From Gari tellinella (lineage: Eukaryota > Mollusca > Bivalvia > Cardiida > Psammobiidae), in assembly GCA_922989275.2 (NCBI GenBank), contig OV277867.1, forward strand, positions 45,188,070 through 45,252,069: DNA of 64,000 nucleotides. Reading direction: 5' to 3'. The position numbers and the translations under genes were made by a program. The notes under the pieces are model-generated. The model was given only the letters and a program-made list of their open reading frames with translations, searched no databases and was not told where the DNA came from. The first letter of the stretch is position 1, and each line of letters opens with the position of its first letter. This document shows positions 41,553 through 51,172 of this stretch, in pieces.

Positions 41553-41673
41553 ACAAACAGTACAGACCCACAGACCCTGAGGACTCCCACAGGCCTAAAC
41601 ATAGCATACTCTTCAAACAAACAGTACAGACCCTGAGGACTCCCACAGGCCTAAACATAGCATACTCTTCAAA
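41553..41673 (+). repeat. Recent tandem duplication of about 55-60 bp
   Basis: The unit ACAGACCCTGAGGACTCCCA..CAGGCCTAAACATAGCATACTCTTCAAA occurs twice without visible differences; ACAAACAGTACAGACC precedes each. It derives from half of an A-like core. 41674-41990 is unassigned. Confidence 0.75.
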
Positions 41674-41992
41674 AGTACATTATCAATAATGCATACATTC
41701 TTTGCTAGGTTTCCCTATAGCCATCAGCGGAAAACATGTGACTGCTTAGATGAAAGCAAAGCAGAACGCTCCTGCAAACAGACAAATAGACAGGGCAAAA
41801 ACAATATGCAGAATGCTGATCATTAAGAAACCAGTAATAATGACAGTACAAGTCATGTAGACCAACTTTACACATAATTATATACCATGTCTTACCCCTA
41901 CACTCCCACAAAGACTCTTCCATTTTCTAAATATTTATCAGTTCACATTGACACTTCTGGGGATTTGTCCCAAAAACATTTTGAAATAATGG

Positions 41993-42062
41993 CAAACAGT
42001 GAAGACCATGATCAAAGGGCTCTTTCAAGTGCCCTTTGATCAGGGTCTACACTGTTTTCAAA
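41993..42062. repeat. A-type hairpin core, near perfect
   Basis: GCAAACAGTGAAGACCATGA..TCAAAGGGCTCTTTCAAGTGCCCTTTGATCA..GGGTCTACACTGTTTTC. No TTAA ends were identified. 42063-42478 is unassigned apart from worn B pieces near 42415-42475. Confidence 0.65.
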
Positions 42063-42478
42063 TGATATACATTGTATATACTAGTTTCCCATACAGTAAT
42101 AGTTAATTAGTTCTTCCAAATAAGGTATTTCTATTTATAATGTCCGTGTAACTAATAACTTGCCCTTTGAACCAGCACAATAGAGGCATTCATAGGCAGA
42201 CATGGGTTAATTATTGTCGTATATAATAGTCAAAAGAATATAATGATTGTTACACCCAGTTACAAGGAATACTTCTTAAAATCTTAGAACCTCACTCATC
42301 CAGAAAACGGAAAATTAATTTTAAAGATAACCTTTTACATAGCCGAGTCCCCTACAATGTTTTATACTAAAGACTTTACCCTTTCTCCCGTGGCTTCTTT
42401 TCAGTTTTTATGACAGATGATTGCTTAAAGCAGGCTGAAAATGACTTCCAGCCTACTTTGTCTTTGTCTACTTTGTCT

Positions 42479-43012
42479 TTAACCCTTTCACCACCAGAAT
42501 CGCCTAAAGTCGAATTTGCAAACAGTTTTGATCCTGATCAGGAGCAAACCTGTTTGACACCCGTTTCGATTAAGAAATAACAATTTCGTAGGTGTTCATT
42601 ACCGTGCACTAGATCACAGTTAGGAGTTGAGATGTGGAGTCATTAGATCACGAGGCCTTTAGGCCAAGTGATCTAATTACCCACATCTCAACGACTAACT
42701 GTAATCTAATGCACGGTAATGGACACCTACGAATTTGTTATTTTAATTCTAACGCGACTTTTGTTATAAAAATACTATTTTATGTATTACGCGTATGGGG
42801 CAAATGTTAACAGCGGATGGAAACGCCACGCATGCAGTTCATTATCGCGGCGTAATATACGTTTCTCGGTATTCTTTGTCTATATGCCGTAGGTTTCGAG
42901 TCGTGTAATTCTAACTTTGAAATGATATTGCAGACAATTATTTTGAAGCAGACGACACAATAACGGTGTTTGGGTAAAAAACTCAAAAAAAATTTGGCAG
43001 TGAAAGGGTTAA
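42479..43012. mobile_element. TTAA element (C-like) containing a large foldback
   Basis: TTAA-CCCTTTCACCACCAGAAT and TTTGGCAGTGAAAGGG-TTAA are inverted ends with exact TTAA. A small C-type hairpin lies at about 42516-42562 (GCAAACAGTTTTGATCCTGA-TCAGGAGCAAACCTGTTTGAC). 42569-42750 is a foldback with arms of about 90 bp (GTAGGTGTTCATTACCGTGC .. GATCACGAGGCC / GGCCAAGTGATC .. GCACGGTAATGGACACCTAC). The remainder is CG-containing (ATTATCGCGGCGTAATATAC). Confidence 0.75.
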
Positions 43013-43505
43013 GCATCCACCTGTCAGCTTCAGAATGCAAGAATATTTTTTTCCGATGGCACACGGAAAGATGTCTCTATGGAAGTGTGCTAAACGGCAC
43101 TTCTATTGGGAAAATGGTTTGAAAATGTTAGACGTTACTTTACCTACCTTTGGTGGTAACAACTAGTCAGGTAAAAGTTTGCAAAAAAGCATGCAAAGCC
43201 AGCTGAATGTCAATGGAGGGGGAATCATACAAAGGACCAGAGTAAAATATGCCTTTAAGTTTTATATTATAGAAGTTTTATTATATAGCTAAGCAAACTA
43301 AAGTAAATCAAGCTGCACTAACCCTGTACACCCATGGGAATGCCTTTGATACCTTATGTGATTCATCACAGATATTCCTTTTCAAGCTTCTACCATGTCA
43401 TGATAAGAGCCATAAAAAGTTTTTCTGCATCCTGAAAGGTGAATGCTTCATGCAGGAGCAGGATCTATCTGCTTGACTTTAAGCCTGCTTTATTCAACTA
43501 CAGTA
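43013..43505. other. Unassigned DNA
   Basis: Worn MITE pieces (AAGGTGAATGCTTCATGC .. CTTTAAGCCTGCTTTATTC, 43436-43497) are the only recognisable content. Confidence 0.35.
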
Positions 43506-43511
43506 TCATTC

Positions 43512-43692
43512 TTTTAAATAGAGGATAACTGTTTTTTTCAGTGTAAGATCGAAATTTAATCCATTGAGTGAACATCAGACGTAATATTTTCACGAGTGGC
43601 GAAGCCACGAGTGAAAATATAACAGTCTGATGTTCATGAAATGGATTACATTTAATCTTACACTGAAAAAACACAGTTATTCTATTTATTTA
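43512..43692. mobile_element. Foldback element with about 86-bp arms
   Basis: Left arm: AAATAGAGGATAACTGT..TCAGTGTAAGATCGAAATTT..GAACATCAGACGTAATATTTTC..ACGAGTGGC. Right arm: GCCACGAGTGAAAATATAAC..GTCTGATGTTCATG..TTTAATCTTACACTGA..ACAGTTATTCTATTT. The loop is only GAA. Arms differ at about ten positions. No direct repeats were confirmed at the edges. Confidence 0.75.
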
Positions 43693-44081
43693 TGCTTTTA
43701 AGCCACTTTTTTAACGAAATTGTTTGAAAATTGAAAGCGAAAGTACATTATTTATCCCGTGTTGAGCCCCAAGTTTTATGTCGAACACATGTGCGTGACA
43801 GTTGGCGGTCCAATGACGTCACTTATTTATTGATTTGACGTCAATGGAATTACGTCGTTACTTCCGATCTTGGATTCGTGTTCTTCTGTTGAGTGGTTCG
43901 CGACAAAACGGACTGCCGGAATTGAACAATAAGACACAATTGACTACGATTCTTGGGAAACCCTATGGGGAAAACTCATAAAAGAAGCACAAGCGACGAT
44001 AATCCCACTGCTTGAAGCAGTGGATTATCAAGTGATAATCCACTGCTTTTTCACGGTAATCCACCGAAAAGCATAAATAAA
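43685..44081. mobile_element. Small TIR element with twin CRE sites
   Basis: The ends TTTATTTATGCTTTT and AAAAGCATAAATAA are inverted repeats. The interior is richer in CG than the surroundings. It carries two perfect CRE palindromes, TGACGTCA at 43814-43821 and 43836-43843, and a right-hand hairpin CCACTGCTTGAAGCAGTGG at about 44007-44025 with further AGTGATAATCCACTGC. The left end overlaps the foldback. No protein is visible. Confidence 0.5.
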
Positions 44082-44299
44082 CACTGATAATTAGCTAAGA
44101 AATGAGGAACCAAGGGTGTCTCTAATGACAGATGACTACTGAATGGAGTATGATACAGAAAGCTCAAAAAAGGATTATTCTGCATTACTTTAGTCTGAAT
44201 TTTGATGCAACCAGTGTAATAAAGACTGTTCATGGATTTTCTTTTGAACGACTATTCCATACAAGTTTTACTGTAATATATTGCTGAAGCAAAGCTCAC
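44082..44299. other. Intron side of the 44.3-kb exon; K-like remnant
   Basis: 44130-44215 has a K-like pair (TGAATGGAGTATGATACAG .. TGCATTACTTTAGTCTGAATT). Nothing else is recognised. Confidence 0.3.
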
Positions 44300-44354
44300 C
44301 TGTGTAGTAGCCATAGTGCTGCAGATGTTTCCGCATAAAACTCTCATACGGAGT
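44300..44354 (-). CDS. Internal coding exon (55 bp) of an unrecognised gene
   Basis: On the minus strand a strong acceptor (TTTGTCTTTTTTTCAG) is followed by 55 bp open in one frame. This encodes TPYESFMRKHLQHYGYYTG (last residue split) and ends at a consensus donor, ACACAG|GTGAGC. Phase is 0 at entry and 1 at exit. GC content is higher than the flanks and no repeat overlaps it. The splice signals on both sides and the charged/aromatic peptide make this the best exon in the window. I do not recognise the protein. Exon 52674-52685 upstream also ends in phase 0, so the two join in frame. Confidence 0.75.
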
Positions 44355-44895
44355 CTGAAAAAAAGACAAAGAAATTAATTACATCATTCTGCAAAATGCC
44401 AACTTCTTTCACCTTCATCTTGTGAATGTTTAAATAAGTACATGTATTGTTGTTGTTGTTGTTGTATCGTTTTAACGTCTCTCCCTAGCAGATTTCACGC
44501 TTTCCTGGGGGATCACTTATGTAAGTATATAAAACTCTGCCCACTATGTACATCTTTATCATCTGAACTAGTAAATTGGCTAACAAAATTAAGAAAGATT
44601 ACCCATGGAAAAGTGCAGACTTATGCAAGACAGATCTTAAAAGAAAACAGGACAGACACTGATCAGACAGGTTTCACTGTATACAAAAGCATTAATAAAT
44701 GCTATATAATTATATAGCATATCATCCTGGTAGGATGTAGAAAAACTGGTAGGATGTAGAAAAAAGTTTCCTATTAATAGAGCTTCTTATTTTGTCAAAA
44801 CGACTGTTAAACTTTATGCTTTGGACAGTCAATTTGGCTAAATTGTTTTGACCAAATTATTACGTTTTAGTTGCCTGGAACAACAGAACAACAGT
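44355..44895. other. Unassigned intronic DNA
   Basis: A (TTG)n run is at 44446-44465, followed by ATCGTTTTAACGTCTCTCCC, a motif also found near 3640 (TTCGTTTTAACGTCTCACCC). A short direct repeat CTGGTAGGATGTAGAAAAA lies at 44728-44763. Confidence 0.4.
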
Positions 44896-44897
44896 TA

Positions 44898-46179
44898 TAG
44901 GTCGTTTGCAGTTCAAAAAAACACGATAATTTTCAAATATCTCCATAACAAGACAACGGAGACAAATGGAATTTTGCATAGATTTATGATATACCTATAC
45001 CAACTCTGACAAAAAAGAACAATTTTTTACTCTTCGTAATAAAAAAGTTTTATTCATAACTTCTATATAAAGTTTTCACTTCTAAGGGACACTTTTCCGA
45101 AGGGTGATTTCAAGTTATTCAACAGCCTATCTTTCACGACCCGGTAACGCCTCGCCGTTAGGCCATCGCATACCATAACAGTTTACAACTAACCAAACGA
45201 GGCCCTGACTGGGGTACGTTAGACGTATTAACCGACCATAATTTTTTTTGCGAACATGTTAGATCCTAATCGGTCACCGGAGCCATTTCGTATCTGAATA
45301 GGATCCGAACCATGTGCCACTCATACGACAGTTTTATCAACAAAACGCAAAATAACTAAATGTGATAAATAGCAGAAGAGACATGTTCATACCAGACGAT
45401 CTACACCAACTTACCATTATCAAATTTTCAACAGATTGTTTCCATGCAGATCAGTTCGAAAGCCTTTATTATTTTATCGTTTAAAGGAAACGTAAAACGT
45501 AAACGTACTGCAATACAACTCGAACATTGATGCATATTAAGCTCCAGATAAGGAGAGTACATGTATTTCCAAAACTAAAATCTTTACTTCTGAATTAAGC
45601 CCTATGCTGTGACTACTCGTTAGAACCGTCTCTCTTCGAGATGATTATAATGAGTAGTCAGTCACACCATAGGATTTGGTGCTGAAATGAGTGAAAATGT
45701 GTCGCTCTTATCTGGATTACGGTAATTATGTAGAAATGTTAGAGCTTCGGTTTGAAAAGTAATTGCAATTCTCTTTATTCCTGGTGAAGAGTTCGTGGAT
45801 TTAGGCATAGTAAAAATGTAATGGATTATGGGGCCTCACAATTAATTTTGTACAACTATACAACCAATATCAGCACGGGATTCACCTTTCAGACAGAAGT
45901 AACTTGCACGTAATTTTACCTGGGGATATTCTCCAATATAAACAAACGTGATCAAGGTAATAGCCAATAACACCCCACATAATTGACCATTTTCAGCGAC
46001 ACAAAATTTATATAAAACAAAGAAGAAAAGTTTTTAGTCAGACTATCAAAAATTCTGAATTTCCTTGTCAGAGTTGGTATAGGCACATCATAAGTGTATG
46101 CAAAATTTGATTTAAATATGTCCATTAGTTTTAAAAATATCTAAGATTTATCGTGTTTTTTTGAACTGCAAACGACCTA
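44898..46179. mobile_element. 1.28-kb TIR element with about 118-bp inverted ends
   Basis: TA-TAGGTCGTTTGCAGTTC..AAAAAAACACGATAA at the left and its complement at the right (TTATCGTGTTTTTTTGAACT..GCAAACGACCTA-TA). The arms extend to CTATACCAACTCTGACAA / TTGTCAGAGTTGGTATAG with intermediate divergence. The TA flank suggests a Tc1/mariner-like duplication. Inside are a C-type remnant (45255-45315), a D MITE (45541-45719), and on the minus strand a weak A-box-like GATGGCCTAACGG near 45160. No transposase is visible, so it is non-autonomous. Confidence 0.75.
45541..45719. mobile_element. MITE family D nested in the 1.28-kb TIR element
   Basis: GCTCCAGATAAGGAGAGTAC .. TCGCTCTTATCTGGATTAC with the D palindrome (CCTATGCTGTGACTACTC .. 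CTCTTCGAGA .. GAGTAGTCAGTCACACCATAGG). The extreme CAGG/CCTG bases are mutated, so no target duplication could be read. Confidence 0.7.
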
Positions 46180-46329
46180 TACTCTAGACGAAATTGTGCA
46201 GTCAGAATACCTGGTGCATGTTTATTCCCATTCAACACATATTACACATATTATGAGTTAAAAGCAACAAGTTTGTTGCTCTATTTGCACTCTGCATGCC
46301 CCACATAAAGACAATATAAAGACGTTTGT

Positions 46330-46521
46330 CAGGGCTCCAGATAACAGTAGTTTTTCAAAATCTGAAATCTTTTATTCAGCATTAAACCCTATGGTGTTAC
46401 TACTCATTAGAATCGTCTCTTCGAGACGATTCTAACGAGAAGTAACACCATAGGATTGGTGCTAAAATGAGTGAGAAAATATTGAATTTGTTCAATTAAA
46501 TTCCTCTTATCTGGAGCCCTG
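46330..46521. mobile_element. MITE family D (hAT-like), intact
   Basis: CAGGGCTCCAGATAACAG .. TTATCTGGAGCCCTG with exact 6-bp duplications GTTTGT (46324-46329, 46522-46527). The core reads CCTATGGTGTTACTACTC..ATTAGAATCGTCTCTTCGAG..ACGATTCTAACGAG..AGTAACACCATAGG. Length is 192 bp. Confidence 0.9.
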
Positions 46522-46633
46522 GTTTGTATGACCATTAAATCATCTTCCTATGATGTTACACCATCAATTATTCAGCTAATGTCTTCAAGACTACAGATAT
46601 GGAACATCTTCCTGCCTGCATCACTTTGAGAAC

Positions 46634-46981
46634 TACAGTGTTCCCTCTCTACAACGACACCCAATGGGAGACAAAGACTGTGTGCTTTGTTCAGAGGGAG
46701 TCGTTACAGGGAGGGAAATTGGCTTACATCTGCAAACACCTTGAACCCAGATAAGACGCCGCGTTACGCGGCGTCTATTCTGGATTCAAGCTGTTTGTCA
46801 CCCGTCATTATATTTATGTAAAATGTAATTTTGAGAAAAAATAGCAGAAGACAATTTGAAGCAGACGATATTGCAGCAGTAAAGGTGTTAAACATTTTGT
46901 CTTGCTTTGGGAACAGCGGTAAGGGTCGTTGTAAGGAGGGAGTCGTTGTTGGGAGGGCCGTTGTAGAGAGGGAGCATTGTA
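46634..46981. mobile_element. TA-flanked TIR element M with C-type hairpin inside (copy 2)
   Basis: TA-CAGTGTTCCCTCTCTACAAC and GTTGTAGAGAGGGAGCATTG-TA. Subterminal motifs GAGGGAGTCGTTACAGGG and CGTTGTAAGGAGGGAGTCG match copy 1 at 19049-19413. The central palindrome (about 46731-46800) reads GCAAACACCTTGAACCCAGATAAGACGCCGCG-TTAC-GCGGCGTCTATTCTGG..ATTCAAGCTGTTTG (read as separate arms). Confidence 0.75.
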
Positions 46982-46982
46982 G

Positions 46983-47203
46983 CATTATCTCTGCATGCTA
47001 GCGGCGGATATATCCGCCACAGTGATTGCCTATGCAAACTGTTTGGATCCAGATCCAGACACTGCGTCTCATCAGGATTCAAACTGTTTGAAAACTCTCA
47101 CCTTTTTTTAAAAAAAATAAATTTAGAAAATTATATTTGAAGAATAGCAGACAAAAAATGTTGCAGACAAAAAAATACCAATAGAGCATGCAAAGAGTTA
47201 TTG
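46983..47203 (+). mobile_element. MITE family C, diverged
   Basis: ATCTCTGCATGCTAGCGGCG .. AGAGCATGCAAAGAG-TTAT. Core arms GCAAACTGTTTGGATCCAGA / ATCAGGATTCAAACTGTTTG with partial inner pairing. It directly abuts the right end of the M element. 47204-47520 holds half an A-variant (about 47290-47325) and unassigned DNA. Confidence 0.65.
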
Positions 47204-47523
47204 ACCCTTTCTATAACATGAACTATTGAAATATGACTAGTTCATACTGATTTTTAGGGATGTTTTTAAGAAAAACTTTTACAGACATAACAGTAAAACA
47301 GTGCAGACCCTGATCAGAGGACTCCTTTAATATGCATGCATAGGATTCCAGCAGAGTATGGGAGACTAAACCTTAGCAGAAACAACAACACATTATTGAT
47401 AAACATTTCAGAGTACAAAACTTGGTCAAAGAGCTGTTATTGTTACCATTCAAATGTACCCACTATTCAAAGCCCTTACTAGGTCAAAGTCAAAAACCCA
47501 TCCAAAGGTGACATATTTATTAG

Positions 47524-47729
47524 TACAGTAAAACCTCTCTATTATGACCACTAAAACGAAGGCTTATTGATTGTATAAAAACAGGTGACAGCTTAAAGCA
47601 AGGTGACAGTAAAACAGAAAGCTCCTTAAGGAGCTTTCTGTTTCACTGTCACCTTGCTTTAAGCATTCACCTTCCTGAAACACCCAATACTTAACAAAAT
47701 GTAGTGGCTGTTACAGAGGTTTTACTGTA
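47524..47729. mobile_element. MITE family J (TA, CAGTAAAACC ends)
   Basis: TA-CAGTAAAACCTCTCTATTA at the left and ACAGAGGTTTTACTG-TA at the right, inverted and TA-flanked as in pogo/mariner-like elements. The core palindrome at about 47590-47664 is nearly perfect: GCTTAAAGCAAGGTGACAG..TAAAACAGAAAGCTCC-TTAA-GGAGCTTTCTGTTTCAC..TGTCACCTTGCTTTAAGC (arms quoted in parts). Confidence 0.8.
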
Positions 47730-48555
47730 GGTAATCTGTTATTGTTGGAAACTTATTTCAATGGTGTTTATAAATCTTTGAGGGCAAATGACAACTTCAA
47801 TGATATTTGCAAACATAAATTCAGACCAGATGCAAAGTAAGTCCATCATCTAATCAGGATCCAAACTGTTTATCAAATTTTAACCCTTTACCCCATAGCC
47901 TGTTTCTAGTTTTGAGGATATGTAATCACTAAAGCAGGTTGAAAGTATAGCAGAAAGCACCTTAAAAATGTGCATTTATGGAGAAAATATACAAAGAAGC
48001 AACACAATTTTACTTTTTTTGACTAGTCAAGGTTGCTTTTGAAAACATACTGCAAAACGAAGAACACTCTGATCTGGGTCTACATTGTTTGCATAAAACC
48101 AGTGCATTTTTACAAGTACACTGTAACGTGTTTGTGAAATATGCGTGTATTAATTTTGTTTGCCAGTGACACTGATAATGCCGAAGTACAAGTAGCTTGA
48201 ACAGTAGAAGTGCTCAGAGCCAATCTAACTAGATGTTAGGACCATGTTATCACCCACCTTTACAGTGTCAATATTTACTCTTGTTGCTCTACAATGAGTA
48301 CTCTCTATGTTCCAACAGTATTTATTTTACTTTGATCATTCAGTGAAGTCATATAAATCAATCTCAGTGCCCTTGATTCCGCCTGGCTATGTAATGGCCT
48401 TTTAATTTCTTTCACGCTCAAATTGGTGATTTTATTTCTATTTATACACACAGAATGTCCATACAGTATATACTAGTGCATTTAAGTCTTTACCATTCTT
48501 ATGCTCAATTCTTCCTATGGACTATACACTATATATACTAAAATATAAAGAAATA
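47730..48555. other. Mostly unassigned; truncated B left end
   Basis: 47880-47985 carries TTAA-CCCTTTACCCCATAGC, ATCACTAAAGCAGGTTGAAAG and half a core, then breaks off. 48060-48125 has A-type tail pieces (CACTCTGATCTGGGTCTAC). 48130-48555 holds nothing recognised. Confidence 0.4.
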
Positions 48556-48850
48556 GAAACAATGCTGACCCTGATCAAAGAGCTCCTTAACCCATTACTC
48601 CATGTATACACATGTTTACGCCTTTAGTTTATTCCTCTACTGAAGAAACTAGTTCCACTTGTATAATACAGTCATGAATATGCACCATAGGAAAAATAGT
48701 CGATTATTCTTATAGATGCCAGTTTAAGGCACATTCTGCTTTACTTTCAATCTGCTTTAAGTGGTAACCTATACTTTCAAATTACCAGCCACAGGCTATG
48801 GGGTAATTGGTTCAGGAGTCCTCTGATCAGGGTCTACACTGTTTCCCAAA
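48555..48850. mobile_element. A-type hairpin split by a family B insertion in its TTAA loop
   Basis: The left arm AACAATGCTGACCCTGATCA..AAGAGCTCC ends at TTAA (48587-48590). The B element follows (CCCATTACTCCATGTATAC .. GGCTATGGGGTAATTGG), and then the right A arm TTCAGGAGTCCTCTGATCAG..GGTCTACACTGTTT. The two arms are complementary across the insertion. The B copy itself has lost its first core arm (AGATGCCAGTTTAAGGCACATTC). Confidence 0.8.
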
Positions 48851-49123
48851 TATTCATTTACTGGTTAAAAGCATAGAAAGGTTTAATTACTCAAGCTTAT
48901 CATATATGTATTTCAAAGTTAAAATAATTCTAAGCTATATTAAAGTTTTGAAAGTTTGCAAAACCTAGACAAAAGCTAGATTGTAGTTTAGTCTTTAGAA
49001 CAGACGACAGCTTTATGAAGGACAAATTTCAAAAGCAAGGCAGAAAATTTCTGCAAAAACTTTTCCAGCATTAAACAGTTACCTGCCTTTAATGGTTGAT
49101 ACACTTCTTTATGCAGTGGTTGC

Positions 49124-49287
49124 TTAACCCATTGAACCCTAGGGATGAGTATACTCATCTTTTACAAACAGTGTAACTCAGTGGGGAGTTCATCTGTCGT
49201 ATGCAAACAGTGTAGACAGAAAACAACTCTAAATACTTATAAAGGGACAAAATTTAATTTGAAACTGGAATTGATCATTAGAGTTAA
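49124..49287 (+). mobile_element. MITE family A (TTAA), palindrome deleted
   Basis: TTAA-CCCATTGAACCCTAGGG .. AACTGGAATTGATCATTAGAG-TTAA. Only AACAGTGTAGACAGAAAACAAC remains of the middle. Flanking TTAA are exact. 48851-49123 and 49288-49597 are unassigned. Confidence 0.7.
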
Positions 49288-49597
49288 AATGTCCTTTGAG
49301 TTATCATGGTTCAGTTGTACAAAATTATATTAATATTCTACCGGTATATACCCTATTACCATTGCCGACTTGATAAATGTAAAATTATTGTGATGTGAAC
49401 AATTCATAACAATTGATTTATATTATTTCTATCTATGTCAATAAAAAAGAGAAAAACCCTAGATAATTGCTGCTTGTGTATTCACTATTCAATTCAAACG
49501 TCTTTTGTCTGGGGAGTCTGGGGAAACAAAGAGTCATCATGTTCAACAGTTTTAAATTAACCATTCTCTATCTACATTAGCATATGTCAATGCTTTT

Positions 49598-49805
49598 TTT
49601 ACCCATTACCCCATAGCCTGTTTCTGGTTTTTAAAACAAGTTAAATGTACTACTTAAAGCAGATTGAAAGTAAAACAGAATGCGCCTTAGGGCGCATTCT
49701 GCTTTACTTTCAGCCTGCTTTAAGCAAAAATCAACTACAATATAGAAAATATTTCTTAAAGGTACTAGAGGCGTAAAAAGGTGTATATATGGGGTAATGG
49801 GTTAA
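49598..49805. mobile_element. MITE family B (TTAA at right)
   Basis: TTTA-CCCATTACCCCATAGC .. TATATGGGGTAATGGG-TTAA. The core at about 49654-49725 is perfect: TTAAAGCAGATTGAAAGTAA..AACAGAATGCGCCTTAGGGCGCATTCTG..TTTACTTTCAGCCTGCTTTAA. Confidence 0.8.
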
Positions 49806-49811
49806 ATAGTG

Positions 49812-49950
49812 TAAACTCAAATCAGACAGCTTCAGAAGGAACTGTCTGATAAGGGTCTGCACGTTTTTTATACGATTTGTCTGACAGAAGTTTGCATTAT
49901 TTCCTTATTTTAATAGTCAAAATAATAGTTTATATGATAGATGTTCATAT
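49812..49950. repeat. A-like hairpin fragment
   Basis: TGTAAACTCAAATCAGACAG..CTTCAGAAGGAA..CTGTCTGATAAGGGTCTGC; followed by ATGATAGATGTTCATATTG, the conserved tail seen near 9055 and 37085. Confidence 0.5.
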
Positions 49951-50029
49951 TGCGTGGAGGTTTATTTATGAACATTGAAGAGTTGTAGCTTTTACCACTA
50001 TCATGCCTACAGCATACTGGTATATGAAA

Positions 50030-50315
50030 AGCTTTAGCAAACAGTTTGAATCCAGATGAGATGACGTTTTCTTGAAAATGGTGATTACTTAATTTTTCAT
50101 TAGTGTCAAACAGTTTAGATCCTGATTAGTGGCGGAGTAACTAAGTATCTAATCTGCATAAAAATTGTTTGCAAAGAGCACCAGTTCTTGCAGTACAAAC
50201 ATATTTGTTAGGATAGAATAGCCAACCCCTATCCCAAGGCTCAATATAACTCTATGGTGTGACTACTCATTAGAATCGAATCGTCTCGACGTTTGGTGCA
50301 GACATAAATATTTTA
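50030..50315. repeat. C-type hairpin remnants and a D fragment
   Basis: 50105-50172: GTGTCAAACAGTTTAGATCC .. AGTATCTAATCTGCATAAAA..TTGTTTGC. 50240-50300: CTATGGTGTGACTACTCATT..AGAATCGAATCGTCTCGACG..TTTGGTGC, part of a D core. Boundaries are not resolvable. 50316-50620 is unassigned. Confidence 0.45.
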
Positions 50316-50620
50316 AGTTTTCAAATATTGTCCTGCCAGGTTGGGCCCTGTTCCCCCAATGTTTGAATGGTAGCTGTCGGAAGGTTTGACTACTATAGCT
50401 AACTGTGAGGTTAAATAGGAACCAATCCGTATACAGCTGGACCTTGTAGCCTACAAACAATGGGCTGATTTGTAATATACAATCATCAAATGTGTACAAA
50501 CGCTACGTGTTTGTACATAACAATAATCAAAAGTTTGAAGAAAAAAACAACAACAAGAAAAAGGCTGAATACTTAGTAAAATCCAAAATGTCCATACTCA
50601 GCTAAAAGAGCTCTCTGCTT

Positions 50621-50878
50621 TGACCCTTTACCCCATAAATACGCCTTTTTACGTCTTAAATTAATTCCTCTACTGAAGAACATACATGTATATGTATAGT
50701 TCCAATTTATACAGTGTTACAAATCATAAGAAACATTTTCTATATTCTAGCAGATAATAGCTTAAAGCAAAATGAAAGTAAAGCAGAATGTGCCTGAATG
50801 CACATTCTGCTTTACTTTCAACCAGCTTTAAGTGGTCACCTATCTTAAATACTGGAAATATGCTATGGGATAAGCAGT
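50621..50878. mobile_element. MITE family B
   Basis: GACCCTTTACCCCATAAAT .. ATATGCTATGGGATAAGCA. The core at about 50758-50832 reads TAGCTTAAAGCAAAATGAAAG..AATGTGCCTGAATGCACATT..CTTTCAACCAGCTTTAAG. The terminal TTAA sites are mutated. 50879-51172 is unassigned. Confidence 0.7.
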
Positions 50879-51172
50879 ATCATGCTCTTAACTCAGTATA
50901 AACGACTCACACTAAGGTTTAAGAGAGCAATATGGTAGAGAAGGGGATAATAACTAGTATGTATAGCACCATGAATGTGAAGATTGCAATGAAACGTTAC
51001 AAAACATTTAACACATAACTTTGTTGACATTTTAAGATTTTAAGCCAATTGTTGATCCCCTGAAAGAGATATACTGATCTTATCAAAATGTTATCTTTTA
51101 AGAAAGAATTTTCAAATGAAGAATATCCTATTCTTGGCTTTTGACAGAGAAAAAGAGAGATAAAGGACTCCT

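Noticed and set aside
47524..47664. Palindromes as rho-independent terminators or CRISPR repeats
   Set aside because: The context is animal DNA. The hairpins are central parts of TIR-bounded elements, not spaced direct repeats with unique spacers, and no prokaryotic genes are present.
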